Source: an uncultured Gammaproteobacteria bacterium
Lineage (GTDB): Bacteria > Pseudomonadota > Gammaproteobacteria > Enterobacterales > Psychrobiaceae
Length of the DNA stretch: 64,000 nucleotides
Direction of reading: 5' to 3'
Assembly (NCBI GenBank): GCA_937139475.1
Contig: CAKZQF010000223.1
Span: forward strand, 20,117-84,116
Part shown: positions 1 through 6,556 of the stretch, in pieces
Layout: each line of letters begins with the position of its first letter
Position numbering within the stretch: position 1 is the stretch's first letter
The notes under the pieces: generated by a model
The model's input: only the letters and a program-made list of their open reading frames with translations
Told to the model about the DNA's origin: nothing
Database searches by the model: none
Made by a program: the position numbers and the translations under genes

Positions 1-381
1 AAGCGTACCTAAACTAGTATAGGCTGATCCCATTAGTGCTTGATCATCTATTTCAAGTGCCTTTTCTAATGACTTCTTCGCCGATTTTGCCAAAGAAAGT
101 GCCCCTAAACCGCCTTTAGCCCCAGCATAGCTAGATTCAACGATGCCTTTCCATACCCATGCTTCAGCTTTTTCAGGGTAATTAAAAGTAAGCTGCTCTA
201 CTTCTAACTTCAGCTTTTCAAAGACTTCCTCCTGTTCTTTGCCATCATATTCATAATTAACAGATGCCCACGATTGCTGCAATTTTAACAATGCATCATC
301 AAATTCATTTGGAGTATCAGCCATTACAGTTGCTGAAAAGTAAATCGCACTCAGTGCTAAAAAATGTTTAATGTATTTCAT
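1..381 (-). CDS. TPR-like exported protein (3' part beyond window)
   Basis: The gene runs off the left edge; 127 residues are visible. It starts with a Sec signal peptide (MKYIKHFLALSAIYFSATVMA, cleavage about residue 21). The mature part is helical, with alternating Ala/Leu/Lys spacing and phrases such as EKAEAWVWKGIVESSYAGAKGG and SAKKSLEKALEIDDQA that resemble tetratricopeptide repeats. Its ATG overlaps the stop of the upstream SDR gene (TAATG), with an AGGAGAG ribosome site inside the SDR 3' end, so it is the last visible gene of that coupled cluster. A periplasmic scaffold role is inference only. Confidence 0.7.
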   Translation of the reverse strand, partial: MKYIKHFLALSAIYFSATVMADTPNEFDDALLKLQQSWASVNYEYDGKEQEEVFEKLKLEVEQLTFNYPEKAEAWVWKGIVESSYAGAKGGLGALSLAKSAKKSLEKALEIDDQALMGSAYTSLGTL

Positions 382-1169
382 TATTGCTCTCCTCTTGCGA
401 AGGTAAGAATTTCTTTCGTTTGTTTAACAATCGATTTATCAACAATTTCAGGTAAAATACCATTGATTCGGGCGAATAACTTTTCAGGCCAACCAACTGT
501 TTTACGAACACTTTTACTATTAATGAGTTTTAATAGTTCTTGCGCGACAAATTCTGGAGAGTCTGACTTATTACCCAGTTCGGTATTCATTTGCTGAACA
601 CTTTTTGAATTAATAGATGTGTTCGTCGCCCGTGGCGCAAAATAACAAACCCTATGCTCGCTATTAGCCAGCTCTCGTATTAACGCTTCAGTAAAGCCTC
701 TCAAGCCAAATTTACTGGCGCAATAAAGTGAATAACCCGGATATCCAATAGCCCCAAACGCAGAGCCAACATTAACAATCGTACTACCTTGCTTTACATG
801 ACTTACAAATAGACGAGTAAAATCTATTGTGGCGATCAAATTTGTAGCAATGAGCGATTCTATGTCATTGACATTAACTTCATCAATACCTTTAAACTGC
901 GAGATGCCAGCATTATTGATCAGCATTGTCGGCTGGTGCTCTCGGTCAATAAAGGCTTCGTCTATGAGCACACGGCGCACCTCTGCATCATTTAAATCAC
1001 CGCAGATAATATGATGATTTCCTTTTAATGATTTTTGCAGTGTCTCAAGCTTCAATTCATTTCTACCATGTAAAATTAGCTCGAAGCCTTTCTTATCAAA
1101 TAGTTGAGCTATTTCTTGCCCTATCCCCCCTGTAGCACCAGTGAGTATACAAACATCTTTAGGCCGCAT
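381..1169 (-). CDS. Short-chain dehydrogenase/reductase
   Basis: A 262-residue classical SDR. It has the dinucleotide-binding motif TGATGGIG at residues 10-17, NNAG at 85-88, N110, the catalytic S136 and YCASK (Y149, K153), so the catalytic tetrad is complete. A reduction or oxidation of a carbonyl/hydroxyl with NAD(P)(H) is expected from the family; the substrate is unknown. It overlaps the upstream oxidase-like gene by 11 bases and is translationally coupled to the TPR gene behind it. It belongs to a compact cluster with an AMP-ligase and a heme-oxygenase-like oxidase, which points to tailoring of an acyl-type metabolite. Confidence 0.9.
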   Translation of the reverse strand: MRPKDVCILTGATGGIGQEIAQLFDKKGFELILHGRNELKLETLQKSLKGNHHIICGDLNDAEVRRVLIDEAFIDREHQPTMLINNAGISQFKGIDEVNVNDIESLIATNLIATIDFTRLFVSHVKQGSTIVNVGSAFGAIGYPGYSLYCASKFGLRGFTEALIRELANSEHRVCYFAPRATNTSINSKSVQQMNTELGNKSDSPEFVAQELLKLINSKSVRKTVGWPEKLFARINGILPEIVDKSIVKQTKEILTFARGEQ

Positions 1170-1845
1170 GTGCTGGCTCCTCGCTTATGACTTTTTCTGG
1201 GTTATCTAAACTTCTAAAGATATTACCGTATAAAACATAAAAGCGTTTTGCGCTTTCAACAATAATATCTTGTTCATTTTTATCAGTGATTTTACCCATC
1301 AAATTTTCAAAAAATTTAACGTGCTCGATATCTAGTGCACCATGCGATGTTAAATATGAAAATGCATTTTTAGGTAGCGCTAGTTTGGTTTTGATGGTTT
1401 CAGCAGCGTTATCTGCAAGAGCAATACTCGTTCCCTCAAGAACATGAACCATCCCGAAGAACATAAGTGGTGATACTCGATTAACCGCGTCATAGGCATA
1501 AGAAACCATCAACTCAGTGTTAAAATTAGGCTTGCTGTGACGAACTATTTCTTTATCAAATCCGCACGCCGCAATATCGTTTAAGATCCACTCTTGGTGA
1601 CCTAGTTCTTCTTCGATATATTCAGCAACCGCTTCTCTTAGCCACTCTTTGGACTCTGGAAGCTTTGCGCCGACATTCATTAACAGAGGTACTGTATGCT
1701 TAACATGATGGTATGCTTGACTTAAAAACTTAACGTAATCTTCAACCGATATTTCACCTTCAAAGCAGCGCTTGATAATTGGTGACGAGGTAAGATAATT
1801 GCGCTCATTAGTGGTTTCTGTTTGTAATCTTTCAAATAATTTCAT
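1159..1845 (-). CDS. Heme-oxygenase-like (TenA/PqqC fold) putative di-iron oxidase
   Basis: 228 residues from the ATG at 1845, which is chosen over a GTG at 1863 because AAAAGG lies just upstream of it. The protein is all helical and carries the metal-ligand pattern of heme-oxygenase-like di-iron oxidases (UndA/SznF type): E80-x-x-H83 in EEELGHQEW, E137 in HVLEGTS, and H168/D172/H175 in SHGALDIEHVKFF. TenA and PqqC share the fold but not this full set. It overlaps the AMP-ligase stop by 14 bases. Inferred role: oxygen-dependent modification of an activated or released acyl chain. Annotation pipelines would probably name it an iron-containing redox enzyme or TenA-family protein. Confidence 0.75.
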   Translation of the reverse strand: MKLFERLQTETTNERNYLTSSPIIKRCFEGEISVEDYVKFLSQAYHHVKHTVPLLMNVGAKLPESKEWLREAVAEYIEEELGHQEWILNDIAACGFDKEIVRHSKPNFNTELMVSYAYDAVNRVSPLMFFGMVHVLEGTSIALADNAAETIKTKLALPKNAFSYLTSHGALDIEHVKFFENLMGKITDKNEQDIIVESAKRFYVLYGNIFRSLDNPEKVISEEPAHAA

Positions 1846-3298
1846 GGTTAATTTCCTTTTCACTGCTTGGGCGATAAAACGCCGCTATTTCTTGGGAAAA
1901 ATTGCTTAAGATTTGATTTCGTTTAGGGCGGCCATTCGACGTTAGCTGCCCATTTTTTTGCGACAGAGGTTGTTCCAGAATATGAAAGTGTTTAATACGT
2001 GCATAATCTGGAAGTGATTGGTTTGCCTTGTTAATTAGTGTGGCTAGAAATTCATTTGTAAGCTCTCCATTGATTGGAGATACAAGAGCGACGAGTGATG
2101 GTCTTGCATCTCCAAATACCACAACCTGAGAAAAGACATTAGTCGCTAATAATTCAGACTCCACCCACTCTGGTGAAATATTTCGGCCAAAAGAATTAAT
2201 TAATAAATTTGATTTACGGCCTTTAATTTCGACCCGACCGTTAGTAATAGATGCTATATCACCAGTTTTTACGCTTTGCTGATACCAAGTTTCAGGCAAT
2301 CCTAAATATCCTAAAAATGTATTGCCCTTAACCACTAATTCGCCGTCAATAATCTCTACTGATAAATGAGGTAGAGCTTCTCCTGCTGAAAAATCATTGA
2401 CTACTTCACTGTTATTTAATGCAACTACCGACGCGCATTCTGATAAACCGTAACCTTGAAAAACAGGAAAGCCGCCTGTAGTCGCATTAGCTAGAAGCGA
2501 GGGAGCAACTCTGCTACCGCCTACCGCCATAAACTTGAACGAATCAGGTTGTTGCCAACCATTGCTACTCGCATGTAACAAAAACTGAAGTAATTCAGGT
2601 ACTAGGATAATTGTTTCAGGTTCAACACTTGAAACAGCGCTTAACAATGCTTCAGGAGAGCTAATCATCGAGCCGTTAAAACCTCTTTGGCTATCTGTAT
2701 GAATACAAATTGTCCCTCCTGCCATCAAGGGAGCATAGATACCTGCAATATTTTCAAGTAGTGTGGAAAATGATAGTAAGCAAAAGTGCTTTGGCTGGTT
2801 TATACCTATTCTGTTAACGAGTGATTTGGCGACATTAAATTGATTTTCAATACTTAAACATACACCTTTAGGTTCCCCCGTAGAACCAGAAGTAAAAGTT
2901 ACTTTGCTAGTGCCTTTGGGCATATTACTTCTGTTTGCAGACTTAAATGTTGAGAACTGGTAGATGGGAAAAATAAACGATTCCCATAATGTTGAATTGT
3001 CTGCTGGTTGAATAATTACATCAGGTTTAACACGTGCAATGACACTATCAATCTGAGATTTGGAGAAAAATGACGGAACAGGAACAAACACCACTTCTGC
3101 TTTTTGACACGCTAAGTCGATATACACCCACTCAGGTACATTATCACTCTCCAAAACTAAAACATTGACGTTATGCTCAACTAACCAAAGATAAACGCTT
3201 TCAACTTGATTGAATAATTCTTCATAGCTAACGGTATTGCTGGGTGTTTCAATAGCAACACTATTCGGGTAATTTTGGAATATCGCTTTTGAGATCAT
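1832..3298 (-). CDS. AMP-binding acyl/aryl-CoA ligase-like enzyme
   Basis: A 488-residue adenylate-forming (ANL) enzyme with the P-loop motif TFTSGSTGEPKG at 134-145, a GYGLSE motif near residue 280 and a TGD motif followed by KGRKSNLL, the usual ATP and ribose contacts and hinge. It is somewhat shorter than typical fatty acyl-CoA synthetases (about 550). It activates a carboxylate with ATP; the substrate cannot be read from sequence, but the neighbours suggest a fatty acid. Its ATG overlaps the hemolysin-family stop (ATGA), so the two are translationally coupled. Confidence 0.88.
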   Translation of the reverse strand: MISKAIFQNYPNSVAIETPSNTVSYEELFNQVESVYLWLVEHNVNVLVLESDNVPEWVYIDLACQKAEVVFVPVPSFFSKSQIDSVIARVKPDVIIQPADNSTLWESFIFPIYQFSTFKSANRSNMPKGTSKVTFTSGSTGEPKGVCLSIENQFNVAKSLVNRIGINQPKHFCLLSFSTLLENIAGIYAPLMAGGTICIHTDSQRGFNGSMISSPEALLSAVSSVEPETIILVPELLQFLLHASSNGWQQPDSFKFMAVGGSRVAPSLLANATTGGFPVFQGYGLSECASVVALNNSEVVNDFSAGEALPHLSVEIIDGELVVKGNTFLGYLGLPETWYQQSVKTGDIASITNGRVEIKGRKSNLLINSFGRNISPEWVESELLATNVFSQVVVFGDARPSLVALVSPINGELTNEFLATLINKANQSLPDYARIKHFHILEQPLSQKNGQLTSNGRPKRNQILSNFSQEIAAFYRPSSEKEINHEII

Positions 3299-3981
3299 AA
3301 TTTACCTGCCATTTTTGAACAGGTAATTTCTATTTTTCCAGCAAGACGATGAAACAGCTTTTTGTAGAACTTATTCTCTTCTATTAACGCCATTACAGCA
3401 TCAATTGATATCGCTACAACTTGAGGATTCGTGTGGTAATACAAGCCCCAATTATCAGTGTTTTCTTGTAAATAACCTTCTTTAGCATCGGCTAATTTAT
3501 AAAACTCAACGCCTGATTTAGTGAGTAAATCAAGTACATGCTCAGTACCACACAAGATAAGTGCTTTCTTGCCTAACAAATATGCCGTAACTGCCGTCAC
3601 CATGAATAACGGAATAGTGAATCGATTTGAGTTGCTATATAAGCTGCCTATTTCAACAAGCTCCTCAACAACAACTTCAGGTAAGTGATCTTTAACACAC
3701 TCAATGATTGGCTTATCAAGGTATTGCTGAACAAAGAAAGTCTCTTTACCACCTCTCATACCCAAAGCGGCTTTTAAGTTTTTATCCTCAATATAAAGCA
3801 ACGCTGGCATGGTGACAGATATATCGGCGTCAAAAGATTTTTTGTAGCCATCACGAATAAAAGTTGAAATTTCTTCCCTTTTTTTAGCGTCACTAAAAAA
3901 ACAGACATCCATGTCGAAGGGAACGTGATCCTTGCTTTTTTCAGGAGCGAGCATTGATGAAGTCTGAGCTAAGTTTTGCAT
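3295..3981 (-). CDS. Thermostable hemolysin family protein (GNAT-like)
   Basis: 228 residues matching the T-hemolysin family by its conserved features: an EIGSLYS segment near 110, a hydrophobic stretch FMVTAVTAYLLGKKALI, then CGTEHVLDLLTKSGVEF and NWGLYYHTNPQVVAI near the end. No signal peptide is visible, so a secreted toxin is unlikely. The family is thought to have an N-acyltransferase-like fold, an assignment I recall but cannot test here. It heads a five-gene coupled cluster and is preceded by a promoter with a PmrA/QseB-like box. The name is historical; an acyl-transfer role in a lipid or metabolite pathway is more likely from context. Confidence 0.8.
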   Translation of the reverse strand: MQNLAQTSSMLAPEKSKDHVPFDMDVCFFSDAKKREEISTFIRDGYKKSFDADISVTMPALLYIEDKNLKAALGMRGGKETFFVQQYLDKPIIECVKDHLPEVVVEELVEIGSLYSNSNRFTIPLFMVTAVTAYLLGKKALILCGTEHVLDLLTKSGVEFYKLADAKEGYLQENTDNWGLYYHTNPQVVAISIDAVMALIEENKFYKKLFHRLAGKIEITCSKMAGKL

Positions 3982-4028
3982 TTGATAATCTCTTACAACT
4001 GCGAATAGCTTGACTATAAATAGGCTTC

Positions 4029-4045
4029 CTTAAGATAAACTTAAG
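4029..4045 (-). promoter_or_regulatory. PmrA/QseB-type response-regulator box
   Basis: Two CTTAAG half-sites lie in direct repeat at 4040-4045 and 4029-4034, 11 bases apart. The form CTTAA-N6-CTTAA equals the consensus for PmrA/BasR and QseB regulators. A -10-like TATTTATAG follows on the minus strand, so the box would sit over the -35 region of the hemolysin-family gene, as for class II activation. Confidence 0.6.
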
Positions 4046-4079
4046 AAACAAAAGTTTTTGATATTAAACTCACTCTTGT

Positions 4080-4262
4080 TTAATCCAAATTTTTTAGTTG
4101 CCCTCTGATTTCTAGTATACGCTCTGGTGAATACGGACCAGCCCTCATAATTTTAAGTTCAGAGAGCGAAACTTTAAACAATTTATATTTAGTATCGATT
4201 ACATAACAACTTCCAGTATGAGTCAGAACTTCTAGTTTCCCTTCAACTATTGTTTTACTCAC
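4080..4262 (-). CDS. Small protein, paralog of the C-terminal half of the 105-aa neighbour
   Basis: A 60-residue protein starting with GTG. The GTG overlaps the TGA of the 52-aa gene (GTGA), the same 4-base coupling used by the larger gene pair upstream. Its sequence aligns without gaps to the second half of the 105-aa protein: shared LE, Y-ID, K-F-V, YSPE, LE-R and L positions, ending in YSPERILEIRGQL versus YSPEEVLELRETL. No known domain is recognised. It appears to be a truncated duplicate that kept its reading frame. Confidence 0.6.
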   Translation of the reverse strand: MSKTIVEGKLEVLTHTGSCYVIDTKYKLFKVSLSELKIMRAGPYSPERILEIRGQLKNLD

Positions 4263-4417
4263 AATTGGGGGGTCACTACTTGTTCGAAAGGCCGAAATCT
4301 AAATGTTTCATCGTCAATAACAACACCAGAAAGAAATTCGCCGAGAAATAGTTTTTCAAATTCTTTATAGTCATAAACCGAGAGTATATAAGCACTCTTT
4401 AAATATGTTTTGTCCAT
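4259..4417 (-). CDS. Small protein, resembles the C-terminus of the 345-aa neighbour
   Basis: A 52-residue frame beginning ATGGACAAAACA and ending in TGA inside the next gene's start. The segment YDYKEFEKLFLGEFLS followed by VVIDDETFRFRPF resembles IDYEKYISLYQSSVLS and LKVDGVKYLSFFRPF near the end of the 345-aa protein. The gene is followed by a paralog of the 105-aa protein, so this pair mirrors the larger pair in order and in coupling. It starts 13 bases after the stop of the 105-aa gene. Function unknown. Confidence 0.5.
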   Translation of the reverse strand: MDKTYLKSAYILSVYDYKEFEKLFLGEFLSGVVIDDETFRFRPFEQVVTPQL

Positions 4418-4430
4418 CTGTTACTCTCTA

Positions 4431-4748
4431 CTAATAGCTAGCAGGAAGCGTTTCTCGCAGCTCTAATACCTCTTCAGGAGAATACATACACTCATGCATT
4501 AAATTGAACTCAAATGCATTTACATCAAACTCTTTAGGTTCAGCATCTAAGATATAAAAGTCAGCACCAAAAGTTCTATATTCAAGCCCCTTTACTTCCA
4601 TCAGCTTTGTAGTGAATAAAGCATCTCCTTCTTTACCATTTTCATTATCTTCAGCAAATGTGGCGTAAAGCACCTTTTCAGCCTTGTCTTCTAAGTCAGA
4701 TTTAATTGAGATAAGTGTTGCGTTAGTTAGTTTTACTCTAGGTCTCAT
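4431..4748 (-). CDS. Uncharacterised 105-aa protein
   Basis: 105 residues, acidic, no signal peptide or membrane segment. It contains the segment LMEVKGLEYRTFGADF, similar to two segments of the 345-aa protein encoded just upstream (FKIEGMRYLVYGFP and LKVDGVKYLSFFRPF), and it ends in the YSPEEVLELRETL motif that recurs in the 60-aa protein. Its ATG overlaps the TGA of the 345-aa gene (ATGA), so the two are translationally coupled. I do not recognise the family. The tight coupling suggests the two products form a complex. Confidence 0.7.
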   Translation of the reverse strand: MRPRVKLTNATLISIKSDLEDKAEKVLYATFAEDNENGKEGDALFTTKLMEVKGLEYRTFGADFYILDAEPKEFDVNAFEFNLMHECMYSPEEVLELRETLPASY

Positions 4749-5782
4749 GCTTGTGCTTCCTTTTTATCTTCTGCACAAAACGGGCGGAAAAAGCTTAGAT
4801 ATTTAACCCCATCGACTTTTAGTAAATTCTTGTCAGCATCAAAATGTGACAGAACACTAGATTGATACAACGAAATGTATTTTTCATAATCGATGGTGTT
4901 AAAAAAATTGGTATCAACGCGTCGTGCATAAAAAACAAGAGCTTGCTGATCGATACGAACAATGAACTTCTGATCGCCATCTAGATTTTTAACACGTAGG
5001 CACAAATTAGGTTTGTGCCAATCAGATGCAAAAGAAGGAATCAGTGGGAAGCCATATACCAAATAGCGCATACCTTCGATTTTGAAGGTTGTTGGATTGA
5101 ACTGAGCCTTATTTACTTTGCCGCTACTAAACAATTCAAGTGTCAACACCAACCAATGTTCATGCTTAGAAAATGTATTTCCTTCAGAAATGCAGCCTTC
5201 GAACTTACCATCATGGTTTACATGATTGATGTACATGTATTTTTTAATGTTATCCAAGGAAAGCTTTTCAAACGGAAACTTTGAAGCGATGAGCCTGAAA
5301 TAACAACCATGAACTTTTAAATCTGCATATTGGACTATCAGCGGGTCTTCAAAGGCATCAAAATAAGGACGCCACTCCAAACGGAAATCTGCGCCTGTAT
5401 TTACGATGAATTTGGCATCTTCAGGCAAGCCTAAAACTTTATATATCGTTGAAATCAGTTCTAATGTATCAATATCAAGAAGCATCAAACTTTCAATTTC
5501 AGATGCCATTGAGGTGATTTCCTGATGAAGTGATTCAATGATTTTCGAATCATCGTATTCATTGATCATCAAGTATTTAAATGATTCGTGTTCTAGAATT
5601 GAATTAAGATTGTGGGTATCAAAAGCTTCATGCAGACGCTCATGCGCTTGTGTAAAGTGAGCACAGCTATAGACACCTCTACTCCAAAGTCCTTGTGCAT
5701 ATAAATCTGGTAACTCAAAAAGTAATGCGAAGTCTTTAGCTTGTTTATTTAACTTATTTTTTAATTGATATAGCGAGATCAT
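4745..5782 (-). CDS. Uncharacterised 345-aa protein with internal repeats
   Basis: 345 residues, soluble, not recognised. The N-terminus (LKNKLNKQAKDFALLFELPD, then AQ, then GVYSC) resembles the start of the 127-aa neighbour and the short helical domain preceding some glyoxalase-superfamily proteins. The C-terminal half holds two copies of a motif of the form F/L-K-I/V-x-G-x-+-Y-L-x-x-x-x-P (near residues 240 and 325). The gene leads a four-gene operon of related small proteins in the cargo part of the island. Product location is probably cytoplasmic. Confidence 0.7.
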   Translation of the reverse strand: MISLYQLKNKLNKQAKDFALLFELPDLYAQGLWSRGVYSCAHFTQAHERLHEAFDTHNLNSILEHESFKYLMINEYDDSKIIESLHQEITSMASEIESLMLLDIDTLELISTIYKVLGLPEDAKFIVNTGADFRLEWRPYFDAFEDPLIVQYADLKVHGCYFRLIASKFPFEKLSLDNIKKYMYINHVNHDGKFEGCISEGNTFSKHEHWLVLTLELFSSGKVNKAQFNPTTFKIEGMRYLVYGFPLIPSFASDWHKPNLCLRVKNLDGDQKFIVRIDQQALVFYARRVDTNFFNTIDYEKYISLYQSSVLSHFDADKNLLKVDGVKYLSFFRPFCAEDKKEAQA

Positions 5783-5862
5783 TTAGTTCTCCAAACAATA
5801 CTGCAAAAGAACAATGGCCTACAAACACATTGTTTATTTGACTATTTGAATCACTAATTTTT

Positions 5863-5935
5863 ACGGATGCTCCGCTTCACTGTTCACGTTTTTCAAGTGG
5901 AAAAACATGCGTAGGCGTAGGCTGTCCGTTCAGCC
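5863..5935. repeat. Nested inverted-repeat region
   Basis: A hairpin at 5885-5909 pairs 10 bases with one mismatch around the loop AAGTG. A second hairpin at 5920-5935 pairs GGCTG with CAGCC. Outer bases ACGGA (5863-5867) can pair with TCCGT (5925-5929), giving one long imperfect arm. It lies in the 208-base gap between the 345-aa and 127-aa genes. No U tract follows on either strand, so a terminator is unlikely; a recombination site or mRNA structure is possible. Confidence 0.4.
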
Positions 5936-5990
5936 TTCATCATATAATATCGCCAAAAAACAAAATGACAACTTACGTATTTGCACAATC

Positions 5991-6374
5991 TTAGGTAGAT
6001 ATTTTGAGTTTGAACTGCTCAAAGCTAAGCCCAAATAGGGATATAACCATTTCCTCATCTATATTGGAGTCGGGAAATTTTTTTTCAAAATTTCCGATGA
6101 TGCTATCTAGGTGGCTAGCCAATATTTTTACTAAAAATATTTCCGAGTTTGGTGATAGAGCAGATAGTGCTATCAATGAGGTGTCAAAGGATTCAGCTTT
6201 TATTTTTACTAGTAAATCGCTGTAACTGTCACAGCCATACAGACAAATAGCAACCCCTTCTTGGGCTTGTCCAAGGGGAATTGATAACTTTTTTGACAAC
6301 CTCTTTGCCTGACGCTTTATATTACTTATAAGCGCTTCTGATTCAAAAGACATACGCACACCAAAACATAACAA
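5991..6374 (-). CDS. Uncharacterised 127-aa protein
   Basis: 127 residues from ATG 6374, or 120 from an internal ATG at 6353; neither has a strong ribosome site. The N-terminus, ISNIKRQAKRLSKKLSIPLG followed by QAQEGVAICLYGCDSYSDL, matches the small helical motif that often precedes glyoxalase-superfamily domains, but no glyoxalase domain follows. The same motif opens the 345-aa protein 200 bases downstream. The rest is helical and unrecognised. It is island cargo with no assigned function. Confidence 0.6.
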   Translation of the reverse strand: MLCFGVRMSFESEALISNIKRQAKRLSKKLSIPLGQAQEGVAICLYGCDSYSDLLVKIKAESFDTSLIALSALSPNSEIFLVKILASHLDSIIGNFEKKFPDSNIDEEMVISLFGLSFEQFKLKIST

Positions 6375-6556
6375 CTAAGGTCCACAGCACCTAAGTCATT
6401 ACATCTTCAATGTATGATTAATCTTTTAAACCCAGAGTAAATCCATTTCGTCCGCAAGTGTGGAAACTGGCTTCTCTGAAAAGCCACTACAATAAGCAGT
6501 TGTTATTGTCGCAGTTAAAATAGAAAAAGGGAATGCAACAAATCTTAACAGAACTA

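Noticed and set aside
3295..3981. Secreted haemolytic toxin
   Set aside because: No signal peptide or pore-forming segment is visible; the gene is coupled to an acyl-activating enzyme, so the family name is not taken as function.
5920..5930. Second end of the integrative element, because TGTCCGTT also occurs near 15,006
   Set aside because: Only eight bases match, expected by chance, and no dgt 5' fragment lies beside it.
4080..6374. Integron gene-cassette array
   Set aside because: Genes point one way and are short, but no matching attC core sites (GTTRRRY/RYYYAAC pairs) separate them and several genes overlap, which cassettes do not.
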